60,000 nt of DNA from Nymphaea colorata (lineage: Eukaryota; Streptophyta; Magnoliopsida; Nymphaeales; Nymphaeaceae). The notes beneath the pieces are model-generated. The model saw only the letters and a list, made by a program, of their open reading frames with translations, was not told the origin of the DNA and did no database searches. The DNA lies in assembly GCF_008831285.2 (NCBI RefSeq), contig NC_045139.1:7288204-7348203 (forward strand), given 5' to 3'. A program made the position numbers and the translations under genes. This document shows, piece after piece, positions 1 through 11,700 of this stretch (positions are counted from its first letter, which is position 1; each line of letters begins with the position of its first letter).

Positions 1-107
1 TGTTCGTAATTAAGTTGGTTCCAGAAACCAAAGGAAGAACTCTTGAAGTGATTCATGTGTCCATGAGTTCAAATGCGTCACATGCCTTAAACAATGCCGT
101 TAAATAG
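1..107 (+). CDS. ERD6-like sugar transporter, 3' end of last exon (gene truncated by window edge)
   Basis: This is the C-terminal tail of a major facilitator superfamily monosaccharide transporter of the ERD6-like group (presumed tonoplast sugar/H+ carrier, by family). The reading frame gives the signature LVPETKGR that follows the last membrane helix, then a short polar tail ending in NNAVK and a TAG stop at 105-107. It aligns base for base with 14394-14500, the last exon of the complete downstream copy, with four substitutions in 107 bases. Two change the tail (Asn/Asp and Ala/Glu), one changes the residue after PETKGR (Thr/Ala) and one is silent. The other exons lie left of the window. Whether this upstream copy is intact cannot be judged from the part seen. 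Confidence 0.9.
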   Translation, partial: FVIKLVPETKGRTLEVIHVSMSSNASHALNNAVK

Positions 108-162
108 AATTTGTGTGCCAACAAAAAAAACACTTGGATGCAAACTTTCATGCATTTTTAAT

Positions 163-168
163 AATAAA
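163..168 (+). terminator. Putative poly(A) signal of the upstream ERD6-like copy
   Basis: AATAAA lies 56 bases after the stop codon, in a run (TTTTTAATAATAAAAATG) that is also kept downstream of the second copy near 14550. Conservation between copies reflects the recent duplication, so it is weak evidence for function. Confidence 0.35.
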
Positions 169-279
169 AATGATGCTGTACAGCTCAGTTAGTAGAAACC
201 GTTCCTTGCGATTTTATCCCTTTTTACCGTCTTCTTGAGTTTCATGACTATGCATATCACGTATCCTTGAGAGGGTTGG

Positions 280-485
280 CAAATGGACAGGGTGGTGGCT
301 GCCAGTCTTCATTTTGAATTCTCTTGAGTGTCAATTTGCACCAATATGTAACTTGAAACATAACTAGCTGACACATTACCTCGAGGCATCAAAAGCAAGC
401 CTGATATCCTGAGGGGATGGAGGAGGAAGGGTGGGAGCTTCGGTTCTCTTTTTTGGGTGATAGTATGAAATACTCCTCTTGCTTA
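280..485 (+). repeat. SINE-like dispersed repeat, copy 1
   Basis: This segment shares the 3' half of the family: a CATCAAAAGCA core, then a purine-rich GAGGGGATGGAGG block and a GGGAGCTTCGG-like block. Its duplicate is at about 14650-14865. The tRNA-like boxes seen in reverse-oriented copies are not recognisable here. Confidence 0.5.
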
Positions 486-969
486 TTCAAGGCTATGCAT
501 ATCATGAGATATTTTTAAATCTTTTTATTTATATCTACCATGCACTTCACTTGCTGAGAAGTGGTAATTGGCCCCAACATAGTATTCTATCAGCTCTTTG
601 GGTTCACCTTCTTAACTAAGGCAGATTTTTAGTCTGAAGCTACCACAGATTATAAAGACATGGATCGGTGGTCAGATGCCTCCCCCTCCAACTGCAAATC
701 CATGGTTTTCATAAGATAACATAGATTTGAGATCCCTAAATGAGAAATTCACTGTTTGTTTAAGTGGTTAATTTACCCAAACGTGGATTAAAAATCAGCC
801 TTGAGTCTCATATCTGAGGCTATCAAACATGGTAAAGATTCTTCTTGGATCTGAGAACCAGATCCCAACATGAGCTCTCTCCATGTTGGCGAGCCCACAC
901 CCTCGGATCATGTTCACATCCTTGGATTTGACTTCAAAAATTTTGAAGTGGCTTCTTATGAATCTCACT

Positions 970-1215
970 GAACATGTTTTTGGGTGAGCGGGGTTTCTCA
1001 CTGTCCAAAAGAAGGGCAAAACCCTCACCCAACCCTTTATCCCCCCATAGTATAGGAACTGCTTTTGATGTTTCGGGTGTCACCCCCACCATGCTTCAGC
1101 TGGCATGTCAGTGGCTCCCTTTTGCAACACAGAGGGTGGATGCCACCGGGATTCGAAACGGGAACCGGCCACCTACTGACTCCGTTCCAACCATTGCACG
1201 AACTCCCTTAGGGAT
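970..1215 (-). repeat. SINE-like dispersed repeat, copy 2, with tRNA-like A and B boxes
   Basis: Read on the minus strand, TGCAATGGTTGGAA (1185-1198) resembles a pol III A box and GTTTCGAATCC (1149-1159) resembles a B box, about 25 bases apart. Downstream come TGTTGCAAAAGGGAG, ACATCAAAAGCAG and a GGGTGAGGGTTTTGCCC block shared with the other copies. The same arrangement recurs at 15325-15550 and 33065-33440. The plus-strand ORF across it (974-1291) is judged non-coding. Confidence 0.55.
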
Positions 1216-1579
1216 CACCAAACATGCTGTTGACATTGCTATTGTTGAAGGGGCATTAGACATCAAATTTTCAGTTCAACATAGAGAATAGTATAGAGAG
1301 ACATGATATTGGAGTAAGCCCATGCTCTAGGATCATGTTCCATCCTTGAATTTGACCTCAAAAAGTTTGAAGTGGCCTCCTATGAAATCTCCAAAAATGC
1401 CGTTGACATTGCCATTCTTGAGGGGACACCAAACATCAAATTTTCAGTTCGATATAGAGGGACATGATATCAGAGTAATTTGAAGTGTTGGCAATGATTC
1501 AGATTGAGGGAAACGTTTGATACAAATCTTGTCAATTGCTATCCTGGGTAGGATGCTTGTTGGACCCACTCAAACTTCT

Positions 1580-1805
1580 GTGTGTATGTGTGTAACACTT
1601 CAAAAGTTTAGTTTCATATTAAAGATTGTGATAAATTGCCTTAAATATAAAGTTATTAAAGTGGTTAGTTGTTCTGGTTCATATTTTTTTTTCAAGCTGG
1701 AGCCGAAACTTTTAGGAGGTGTGTTGGAATCCACAAGACGAGGGGCCCGAGCCCGGTGTGGGTCAGGTCTTACAGACACACACACACTGTCATTCTCTGG
1801 GTTCA
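1580..1805. repeat. Segment present only in the upstream duplicate flank
   Basis: The duplicates align up to 'tggacccactcaaa' (about 1560 and 15727) and again from 'ccagtataaaaaatggg' (about 1808 and 15758), but about 225 bases lie between them only in the upstream copy. The extra part includes TGTTGGAATCCAC at about 1722, similar to the start of many plant LTRs, and a GACGAGGGGCCCGAGCCCGG stretch. It could be an insertion here or a deletion downstream. No clear target duplication was found. Confidence 0.4.
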
Positions 1806-3689
1806 ACCAGTATAAAAAATGGGAGTGGTTTTCCCGACCTCTCTTTATCTTTTACTCTCTCATTTGCTTTCTCTCTCTTCTCCATCTTAGTTTTCTTTTT
1901 TGTTTTTGGCAATCATTCTCCCAACCCAGCATCCTTTTCGTAATCTTACTAACAATTAACCCTTCATATAAAACACTAAGTGACCTCCTCTTAGTTGGAG
2001 TTGAAAGGAAAATAGTATTCAAGGGAGTCCATTAATATTGAAAACCTCACTGAGTTAGTTTCCAACCTTCATAAAATCACATTGGTAATATATCAAAACT
2101 GGTTTAACAACGATGAAAATGCATTAGAAGAGAAGAAGGCAGAAGAACAGTAGCTGCAACAAGAGTAGGAGTTCACAGACATACTTAAAATTCATGATGA
2201 CCCTAGCTCAAGACTTCATAATACTGCCATTCTGTTATGTGAGCTTCTTCGAGGCGATATTTTTGGTCTGACTCACTCTAATAATAAATAAATAAATAAA
2301 AACTATGTCTGTCATGGGCCGACTGTTCCTCTTCCATGCAGCATGAGGGTCCTTCAATCCACTGCAAACCTAAAGGATTGAGCGAGTATGCAGATAACTT
2401 AAAAACAATGTGCATAAAGAAAACGAAGTACATAAACAAGAGAAAAAAACTTGTAATGAGTAGTTTCATTCAGTTTAAAAGACAAAATATATATCACATG
2501 AAAGAGTAAGCAAGGAGATTAACTTGACTTTATTTACAAGGGCACCTAAAGGTTAAAGTCTCAAGACAAACTAGTCGATCATAACATAAGCTTTTGGTAG
2601 GTACTCACATAGGCTCGCAAGGATCCTGCATACTTTACTCCAGAACACTGCAAGGAGTGTTTCAAGAATAAACAATGGCATGAGCCAGACACACAGCTCA
2701 ACACACATGTGGTTGTGTCATTTAAAGATGGTCGAACAGGAGTAGGCTACATGGGAGTGATTGTAGGTGGGAGAGGACAGGCTAACAAAATTCAAGCATA
2801 GAAGCAGTTTTGTTCTGTTGATGATCTCCATTTCTTACTGTAAATTCTCTCAATTTTGTTATTAATAACAGGCAGGGGGCCTATGCCCACACAACGGTCG
2901 GTTTGTCTACTGATCTTTAAAAGAAGAAAACTCGTGAAACAAAGTAAAATTGGGAGGATTGTGAGCAGCTTCTGGCCAATGGAAGTATGCAAAGTATGGG
3001 ACTTTGTTGATCGATTTCTTGTAAACGGGCGTCGATTCTTATCCTTCAATCGATCATTAAGGCTTGTCAGACGCGCTCCTCGTGGTAGCCATCTACCTCT
3101 TCTCCAACAAACCTTGGGGATCCATTCCCACCTGCCTCTTCTCCCAACAAACGTTCAAAGCCGATTATCGGGCCACCAAAACTCCTTCTCTGCAAATTTC
3201 TAACTCCTGCACTAATTTGAGTATTGAATGAGTTCTTAAATTTGCCTTCTCAAACTTTTAAACGGTGTATGCGTTGAGGTGTTCCTCCATACCTATATAA
3301 CATATTTACTTTATGATTATATATATATTTTAAAAGTTTCAGGCAACTGGAAACGACCAATGTCAATGTGGTTTTAGTTAGATTTGCAGGAATTTTTTTT
3401 TTTAAAAAAAGAAAGGTGACAAGTAAATTTGCTTTGAGAATCGGAGCTGATTTAGTCTGCTCTCAAATGTCCCGCTGCCAAACTACTCCACAATGGAAAA
3501 AGGACATAGATTTGAATGGAAATGTGGCTTTGGCTACATAGTTTTTTTGTAGAGAAACATTAAATGCCATGTAAAAAAAAAGATCTGAAAGGTCTAAACT
3601 GTGAATAAAAATGCACTTGGTTTCAGTTTTCAAAAAAAAAAATTCTGCCATTGATGTGAGGATATGTTAGAAGTTATACAAGGTGCATG

Positions 3690-3870
3690 CACCATCAAGG
3701 GCACAACTAAAATTTTTTAATAGGAGCCAAATTAAAGTATCTAAATGTTGACAAAGACCAAAATATTATTTTTCAAAATTTTTATATAAGATAATTAAAA
3801 TTTTCTATAATTTAGATGTAATTTTTTTTTCTTTTTGAGATGTTGTCGAGGCCTATGGCACGAGTCTTTT
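3690..3870 (+). repeat. Dispersed AT-rich repeat family B, copy 1
   Basis: It has the recurring order GCACAACTAAAATTTTTTA, 'ggagccaaattaaag', 'gaccaaaatattatttttc' and 'aaaattttctataattta', ending in a poly(T) run and 'gaggcctatggcacgag'. Related copies are at 4130-4215, 11690-11850, 16570-16790 and, reversed, 35690-35850. The element class is unknown. Confidence 0.45.
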
Positions 3871-4129
3871 TTTTAAGTAAGGCCAAGACCCATGACGACC
3901 CCTTGCTCTTAGTAGCAGAGCTACATATAAGTTGGCATGAGCAGTTGCCCATGCAATCAACAAAATTTTTATACATTTTTATGTAAATTTCTTATAATTA
4001 TTTATTTATATTTATATATGTTGTGTCTCTAAAAAATGAGAATTTCTTTTTAATAGTTCTCTGTAGTAAAAAAAAAAAAAATCTCCCTTGAATATACATT
4101 ATTTATGTTAGACGTTGCACCCCGACATT

Positions 4130-4215
4130 ATGAGAGGCACAACTAAAAATTTTTCATAGGGGCCGGATTAAAGTTTTTTAATTTTGATGAAGACCAAAAT
4201 ATTATTTTAGCGGAG
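4130..4215 (+). repeat. Dispersed AT-rich repeat family B, copy 2 (fragment)
   Basis: A second, shorter fragment with 'ggggccggattaaag' and 'gaccaaaatattatttt', about 430 bases after copy 1 in the same orientation. Confidence 0.4.
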
Positions 4216-4522
4216 CTACGCTGGCTTAGAAAGTTGCTCACGCCAGCAATAAATTTTTTATTTATTTTTAAATTTCTTACAATTCTTTAAACAGTGCCGG
4301 TAGCAAAAAAATTCTGACTTAGGCTCCGCCACTGCTGTACTTCACGACTCACGTTCTTTTGGTACGAAGCATCTGCACGTGTTTTCAGTCGCCTCTCTCT
4401 TTTGGACTAGTCTTTGTTAATGTGGAAACAAGTTAGGTTGTGTTAGTAGAATCCCCACCACCGCCGCGGCCTTTAAAAATCGCCACCAATTACCAAAGGT
4501 GCAGACGCCAGGACAGAAAGAA

Positions 4523-5598
4523 ATGGGGACAGATGAGTCAGATTCTCTCATCCCAAAGCAGAGGCCATGCATGTGGATGGCAGTCTCTGCGACCCTCATC
4601 GCTGCTTGTGGCTCATTCGAGAATGGCGCATGTGTGAGTACTCTCTGAATTTCATTTCTTGAGTTTTCAGTTATGCTTTTCTTGCCATTATCAATTGAGG
4701 GATGTCGAAAGAGAAAGAGCAATTGGAAAGTCGAGAGAAGAGGAGTAGTTACTGCCATCCTTACTGAAGAATTTGCTTTCCTGTGGCTAACAATTCACAG
4801 AGTGGATATTCCTCGCCAACTGAATCGGCCATCATCAGCGATCTCGGTCTCACTACCTCACAGGTTGTGCTCTTTCCCATTCATGTCCACGTCGATCCTG
4901 CCCAAGGAAACCATCGAAGTTTTGAGAAAAAGGCGTTGAAATTTTCTTAATTGGATTCAGAGAACTAGGATTCAAATGATCAGCGTTCAAATCTCGCCTA
5001 CGTTTGAAAGAACTTGAGTGGCTATAATTAAACTCTTCATAGAATTCAAAAGGGACTAATCTTTCTTCTCCCTGTTTCGAAAAACCAGTACTCTGTTTTT
5101 GGCTCTCTGCTGACGGTTGGTGCGATGATTGGTGCCTTAGGGACCGGACCTTTAGCGGATTATGTTGGCCGGAAATGGGTAGGAAGTTGTTCAGCATTAC
5201 GCAATTGCATCGCCCATTTATTCGTTCTGTATGTTTCTTTCTCGAATAATTCGTCGCTGCTCTTCTTACTTCGAGTAACCTTGAATTTGATGAGCAGACA
5301 ATGAGAATTTCTTCTGGTGTGTGCGTGGCTGGATGGATCTCCATTATGCTCTCACAGGTTTGCTGCTTTTCTTATGTTTTTGATTCTTTCTTTAAGCTAT
5401 GCTTGCTACTATTCTTGTTCGTTTGTTTGGTTAATGTGGGAGCTTTTGACATGCTGCACCAGCATGCTTGGTCGCTAGACGTCGGCCGATTCTGCACCGG
5501 CGTTGGGATTGGGATATTCTCTTATGTGGTAAAATTATCTGACCTTCCATAATGCTAATCGATACAAATTAGAAATTGCAATTGTGTGTGTGTGTGTA

Positions 5599-5634
<36 letters not shown>

Positions 5635-5683
5635 GGATGCTTATATTTTATTTAAAGTAATTTTTTAGCAAAAAAATAAAAAG

Positions 5684-5734
<51 letters not shown>

Positions 5735-8700
5735 ACCAGACAGTTAGGAGAGAGAGAGATGCCCGGCCGGTTTCATTCTTCTCTTGTTCATTAAAGCAAC
5801 TTTTTGCGTACTATTTTACAATTCATATGTATGTCAACGGTTCATAGTCGGGTTGGATCTAGCCTTTAACAAATTCAAGTTAGTCAGTTTTGAAACTGGA
5901 TTCATATCTGACTAGCACAAGATCTCACAACTATTTGTAATCGGGTTGGATTTTTATTGTATTCCAGACAGATATCAGATTTGGATTCAGATTGATCCAT
6001 AAGATTATATACCAAACCCGCACATTGTTACTAGTGGAATCCAAATTTCTTCACCATATCCAACTAAATGGATTCGAATTTTGATTGGTTATATATGTTA
6101 TCCATTTATATCACTATCATAATCGGAGCTTTATCGACCCTATTTTTTGTCAAGACAATTAGTTTATGATATTTTAACTTTCTCCTATATAGGGATGCCT
6201 ATAGATCGAATTTGGATGTGATATCTAACCGAAACGTTTTAAAAAAGTTTAGATGTGGAAAATAGCTTAACATCCAACTGATAAATCAGATCGGATTGTA
6301 TTTTAAAACGTGATTTTCCATCAGATTTATATTCGGATTTGCATTCAATCTCAAATGAATAACCTACATCTAATGTATACATTATGTCAGTTAATTCTGA
6401 ACATATCATAATGTGGTTCAGATTAGGTTGTGCATTTAAAAGTTGGAATCATATTTGATTTTGGAAACGAAAATTGGGTTTGGATCGGATTCAGATCATG
6501 AATTTGAGAATCAGATCCAAATATGAATATATTTTCTTAATTTGCATTCGGCTTCGAATATGTGGACATCTAAATCAATCAGATATAGTAAATGGTACAT
6601 CCGATTCAGATCCAGTCTGCTGACATCCCAAAACTTATACCATTCCATGCAAGTTATTTGGCTCCATTGCATTCAGATCATTTTAACCGGGAATATCAAA
6701 TTTGGGAGGTCTCTTTTGTAAAATTTATGGTCGTATTTATCACTGCATATGCCTTGTATCCGATTTTTTGATCATTTGTGCAATTATTATGTATTATAAG
6801 AACTTTTAGAAAATAATTTCTAGTGTACTTATCAATGAAATAAAAACTTCATAGGTGCCCATGTACATGGCTGAGATCGCACCCAAGGAGTTGAGGGGAA
6901 GGCTTATGGTATCTTCTCAGGTAATCCAAAAGTAATTAACGTATGTTTAATTGCTTTCAATAGTAAGTGAAAGAAAAATATTGAACATTTGTGATCTGCT
7001 CATCTACTTTTTGGGTTTTGAATTAAAAGATTTTTTCTTCAATTATTGATGAGTAGATGCCCTTCTTAATGATCAAATAAAAAGGTCCAAGATGGTTCTA
7101 CCGCTTGACATATTTTTCTGATGAAAAGATCTATGGAGATCTTGATTTCGGATTTTATCAAATACAAATCTGTTACATTGACAGGGTCTGGACTTGATCC
7201 GAGATCTGCAACTTAATGAACACTCTTTTCCTTTCCTTGCAGCTAATGGTAGCACTTGGAATGACAATGGCGTACCTGCTGGGAATAGTTGTTACTTGGC
7301 GCTCATTAACATTCCTAGGTGAGCTAGTTTACTTTTCCTCTTTGATCCGTGTGTTAGATTTTTTTTTTTTTTTTTTTATTTGGCATCATTCAATCTCAAT
7401 GTTATACTGAATACCCAGAGAAAACAGAAAAAAAAAAACATTGCAAAAAAAGTAATTTCCTTATCAACTGTACTTTTAGGTTAATTAACGGTCTGTTTGA
7501 CGGCCTTGAATTTTGATTTTAGAAACAAACATCCACCTTAAACTGAAATTGAAATGAAAATTCCAGTTCTACTTTCTCTTAGTTGGGAATTTTTCTTTTC
7601 AGAATTGAAAATAATGTGTTTCGTAAAACATGAATTAAAATTATTGAATTTTTGAATTAAAACCATCATGACATGTGCCTTAAATAGGTAAGAAAAAGTT
7701 TTAAAACTCTGAGATCATGATTCCGTCCCTTAAGGTAGAATTACAATTCAGGAATTTTGATTCAGGAATGAGTCGATAATTCTAAAATCAAAATTCATAA
7801 CACAGCTCTCATTTCATAAAATATGAAGATTTTAAGTCTAGAATTCCACAATTCTAACCTCACTAAACACCCTCTAATTCCATCATGCAGCAATCTCACG
7901 TTGGGAGATTAAGATGCTCCATATATATGTTAACTCGCTACAAGGGTTTAGCTTATGGTTTATTAATGAGAATTAATGGGTCCTATCCATGATTGGCAGG
8001 GATATTTCCGTGCCTTGTTCAACTAATAGGACTGTTCTTCGTCCCGGAGTCGCCGCGGTGGCTGGTTAGTTGTTACTGTTTGCACCGTCTCGAAGATATT
8101 ACAGATGAAACTTGTCTTCAACTTTTCCACGTGAAATGTATACTCGCTATTGTTGCAGGCAAAGATTGGTCGCATAAAGGAGTTTGAAGTAGCATTGCAG
8201 AGATTTAGAGGAAAAGATGCCGATATTCATGATGAAGCAACGGAGATTCTGGTTCGTAATACTTTTGTATTCTTCCGAAAATTAGCAAGGAATCTGGTCA
8301 TAAAACAGTTGAGCAGGCTCTATATGATCATAGACTGTAAGTGCTGTTGTTCATTTATCCCGAAAAGGGTCAACGCCATATATGATGAGAGGGTTGGTAG
8401 GAGGCCAATCTTCATTAATTTCGAGGGCTTCAGCTCCCAACGGAGCGGTGGAATGAATTACTGCTGCTCCTCACTTGAAACTGCTATTTATTTAACTTCC
8501 AAGTTTTAAAATCTATGCACTTTGTTAACCAAGTTACTAGATGAGGGGCTTTATCTCAAGCATGGTTTTTAGCTAGATTTCTTTCATCAATGAGCAGGAT
8601 AGTTTGGCGAGTTCAGCCATCGTTCCACAAGCGAAGGTACAGGATCTGTTTCAAAGGCAGTACATACGTCCAGTCATTGTAAGCATCTTCTTATGTTTAT

Positions 8701-11700
8701 AATCATGTAAAAAAGAAAATCATAAAAGTATTGCACTTTGATTTGTGAATAGCTGTTTGTATATGCTTAATGATGCATATACATGGGCGCACACAAAGGA
8801 ATATAACTGCACATATTACCCCAAGAATACTTAAGTTATATTTATATTTATAATATGAGGCTTAACTATATAAATTCAACTGTTTTTTAAAGAGTCTTAG
8901 GCAGTGTTTGTAGTAAAAGTTGGTTGTGAGTGGAATTGATAGAGTTTCTATTCGGTGAATCTCTGCTGATCCACCAGTTCAGCCGAATCGATAAAACATT
9001 AATTAAGAAATCAATTTCTCAAAAAATTGAAAAATTATGTAAAATAAACTAAAAACACAATATTCTTAGAACGTTCTAAAATGTAGTTAAAAGATTATTG
9101 TCACATAACGTGCAATCAACGTTCTAAAACACAATATACACGCACTGATCGAATTACCCTGAAATTGAAGGAACTTTATTCCTTTTTATCAGATAACGTG
9201 CAATCAACTTGTTCAAATATAGATCGTTAAACGGGTCCTTAAAGCATGACCTGAGCTCTGGAATAACTAGAGATAAAAATTACAAATATCAGTTGCGATC
9301 AAAGATTATTGTCACATCCAGCAAAATCATGCTGAAAATTAAGTAGGAAATTGTAATATAGATCTTATCGACGGTTGGACCTAAAAAATATGGATATTGG
9401 AAGCTCATATACTTATCCAACATTTGTTTGATGAAAAAAACTTGAAATGTCTGAGAACTACTTGGATGTTTGGCTCTCCTACTTGTGATTCTGAGATTTG
9501 AGTTTGTGTTCTTTCTATAACAGTAGGCCGTTCTAAGTATAAAATCAACTAGCTAGAGGAACGTTTGAGAACACCATCTTTCTATATGGTGCGGGGCATA
9601 TATAACATGGTGTAATTATGTCCAATATTTAATTTTGAATCTAAGAGCACCCTATGTAATCATACTACTGTATTTTCTGAAACAAGAATATGAAAGTTTG
9701 TGAACCCTGTGTTACAGAAACATGTGTACCAGTAATACAGTATTTTTCTTATCAAACACACATTGAGTGCTGAATCGAGGGCGACATTGTATGACTCCTA
9801 AGCAGAAGTAGCCCAATTAATTGGGCGGTTGATCAATTTTACAAAGATGAGTTGTATCATTCTCAGTTCTAAGGCATGTGTCAAACTCTTCTCAAATTCA
9901 GGTAGGAGTTGGCTTGATGGCACTTTCATATCTAAATGGATCTTCTGCCATCCTGTACTATGCGAGTGACATTTTTGAATCTGCAGGTATGTGATAATTT
10001 TGCTTGAAAGAAGTAGAAAAATATGAGAAACTCTACACACATTTACTAAGTGTTAGCTGAAAAATTCTTTTCTGACATTCTAAAAATTTGTCACGAGCTG
10101 GTGGGAAGGCAGTAAAACCTCCTACCATCATTCTAAAATGAGTAGGAATTCCCATATCTTGTACTTTTTTTTATTACTGACCTTGGAAATCCTGGTCTTT
10201 ATTATGTTGACCTTGCATCTTAATTGTTAACTATGAAATTCATTTTTATCAAATGCTGTACATAAAACCACTCTAGGCTGAGACACTTTGCTGCTTGCCT
10301 GGGGCATAAAACCTCCATTGTCCCGCACCTGGTCCTGACCTGCATGGGCGATTGGATGCCTACCAACGGCTAGTCCAGTCAGTTGCGCCCGAGTCATATA
10401 TACTTGATCAACCCTTTTCATGTATGAGTTTTACTCCACCATTGCCTATAGTTCTTGATTGTGTGCCACTTGCTGAAATTATTTAGATGTTCAAAGTTGT
10501 TGCTTCACCTTAATCCTGGACCAGAAATTGACAATGGCTTCATTGATCTGCCGAGTGACGAAGTGTACAACTCTGGAGGGTGGGGCTGTTTGGGGTCGAA
10601 CACAGCTCTTACAGGCCCACCTCATTATACCAAAAGCAAGCTTTTGGTCTATTCCCACTTATCCGAAACGTTCTTTTTATTTGCTAACTCAATTATTTAC
10701 ACTTTGTTTCGAGGGGCATAATGCAGTTGGCCGAACTGTTGGGTAGGTAAAAGTCCGGTCATCAGTTTCATTTCTATAGAAGCTATTGGGTAGGTCCTGG
10801 TCATCAGTTTGATTCTTATAGAAGCTATTCCTCTAGATTGCAAATGATGGATGTGCTGCATTACAGTTGATGGGCATCGCATCCTACCCCGGTCTCAAAG
10901 TGGTCATCAATCTCCGGGGCAGGAGGAAAATGAGGCAGTTTCAACCTCATATTGAATCGCCAGCCCTTGATGCCTTAAAACGGGCAGTTTTTTGTCTTTT
11001 CTAGCACGGAATTGAATATGCTGAGAGCCCAACACCAAACTGCTGGAGTAGAGCTCGAGCTAACATATGTAGAATCGTGTTTTTCTTTCCACAGATTCTC
11101 AATTCTGTTCTATGAAATAACATAATGTTCAACCTTTCTGGTTTTACTTCTTCTAGGATTTTCTTCTGGAGATCTTGGAACCATTGTGCTGGCTGCCATG
11201 CCGGTTAGACCATGCATGTTACAGCAACAAGATTTTCTTTTTTTTTTTTCCTTTTTTTTAAATGGTCTCACAATCTACATGACCTGTGATGTTCAGGTAC
11301 CTCTTTCCATAGTGGTCGGACTCTTGTTAGACAGAATAGGAAGGAAACCTCTGATGCTAGTAAGAATTTAGTTTTGAAAACTTAATGCCATTTTCGTGTT
11401 TAATTTTGCTTTGGTTATGAAGGTTGAATTTGGTTTCAAATTGGTGTTGTAGGAATATACCGCTACTCTTAATTGCTTCTTCTTTTCTTTTTCATGTATA
11501 TGCTTCACAAATTAACAGAATTGAATATTCGTGACTTAGTTTGGTGCTGCTGGGACATGCTTGGGTTGCTTTTTGGCCGGTGCTTCTTTTCTTTTGAAGG
11601 TATTGTTTCTGGGGCCCTTTTCCATTGCTCATTCCCATGTCTTAAAAGGGGCATAATGTAATTCGTGGGGTTGGATGGCCATGAACAAGGTTAGAGCCAG

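Larger units (their letters stand above)
108..4522. other. Spacer between tandem ERD6-like copies: duplicated 3' flank plus repeats
   Basis: Bases 108 to about 1860 match 14501 to about 15790, so this flank was duplicated with the gene. It holds two SINE-like repeats (about 280-485 and 970-1215) and, only in this copy, about 225 extra bases near 1580-1805. From 1860 to 3600 I see nothing recognisable apart from short chance ORFs. Bases 3690-3870 and 4130-4215 are two fragments of a dispersed AT-rich family. Bases 3905-3960 and 4205-4330 carry pieces of a repeat that recurs elsewhere, of the type reading 'gcggagctacg' or 'ttgcccatgc'. The last 100 bases hold a TTTAAAAAT box at about 4471, possibly the promoter of the complete transporter gene. 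Confidence 0.6.

Noticed and set aside
1140-1200. tRNA gene suggested by B-box-like GTTTCGAATCC
   Set aside because: No acceptor stem or anticodon arm can be drawn; it fits a SINE-like repeat better.
974-1291. 105-codon plus-strand ORF
   Set aside because: It overlaps a repeat with pol III-like boxes on the other strand; related copies elsewhere do not keep the frame open.
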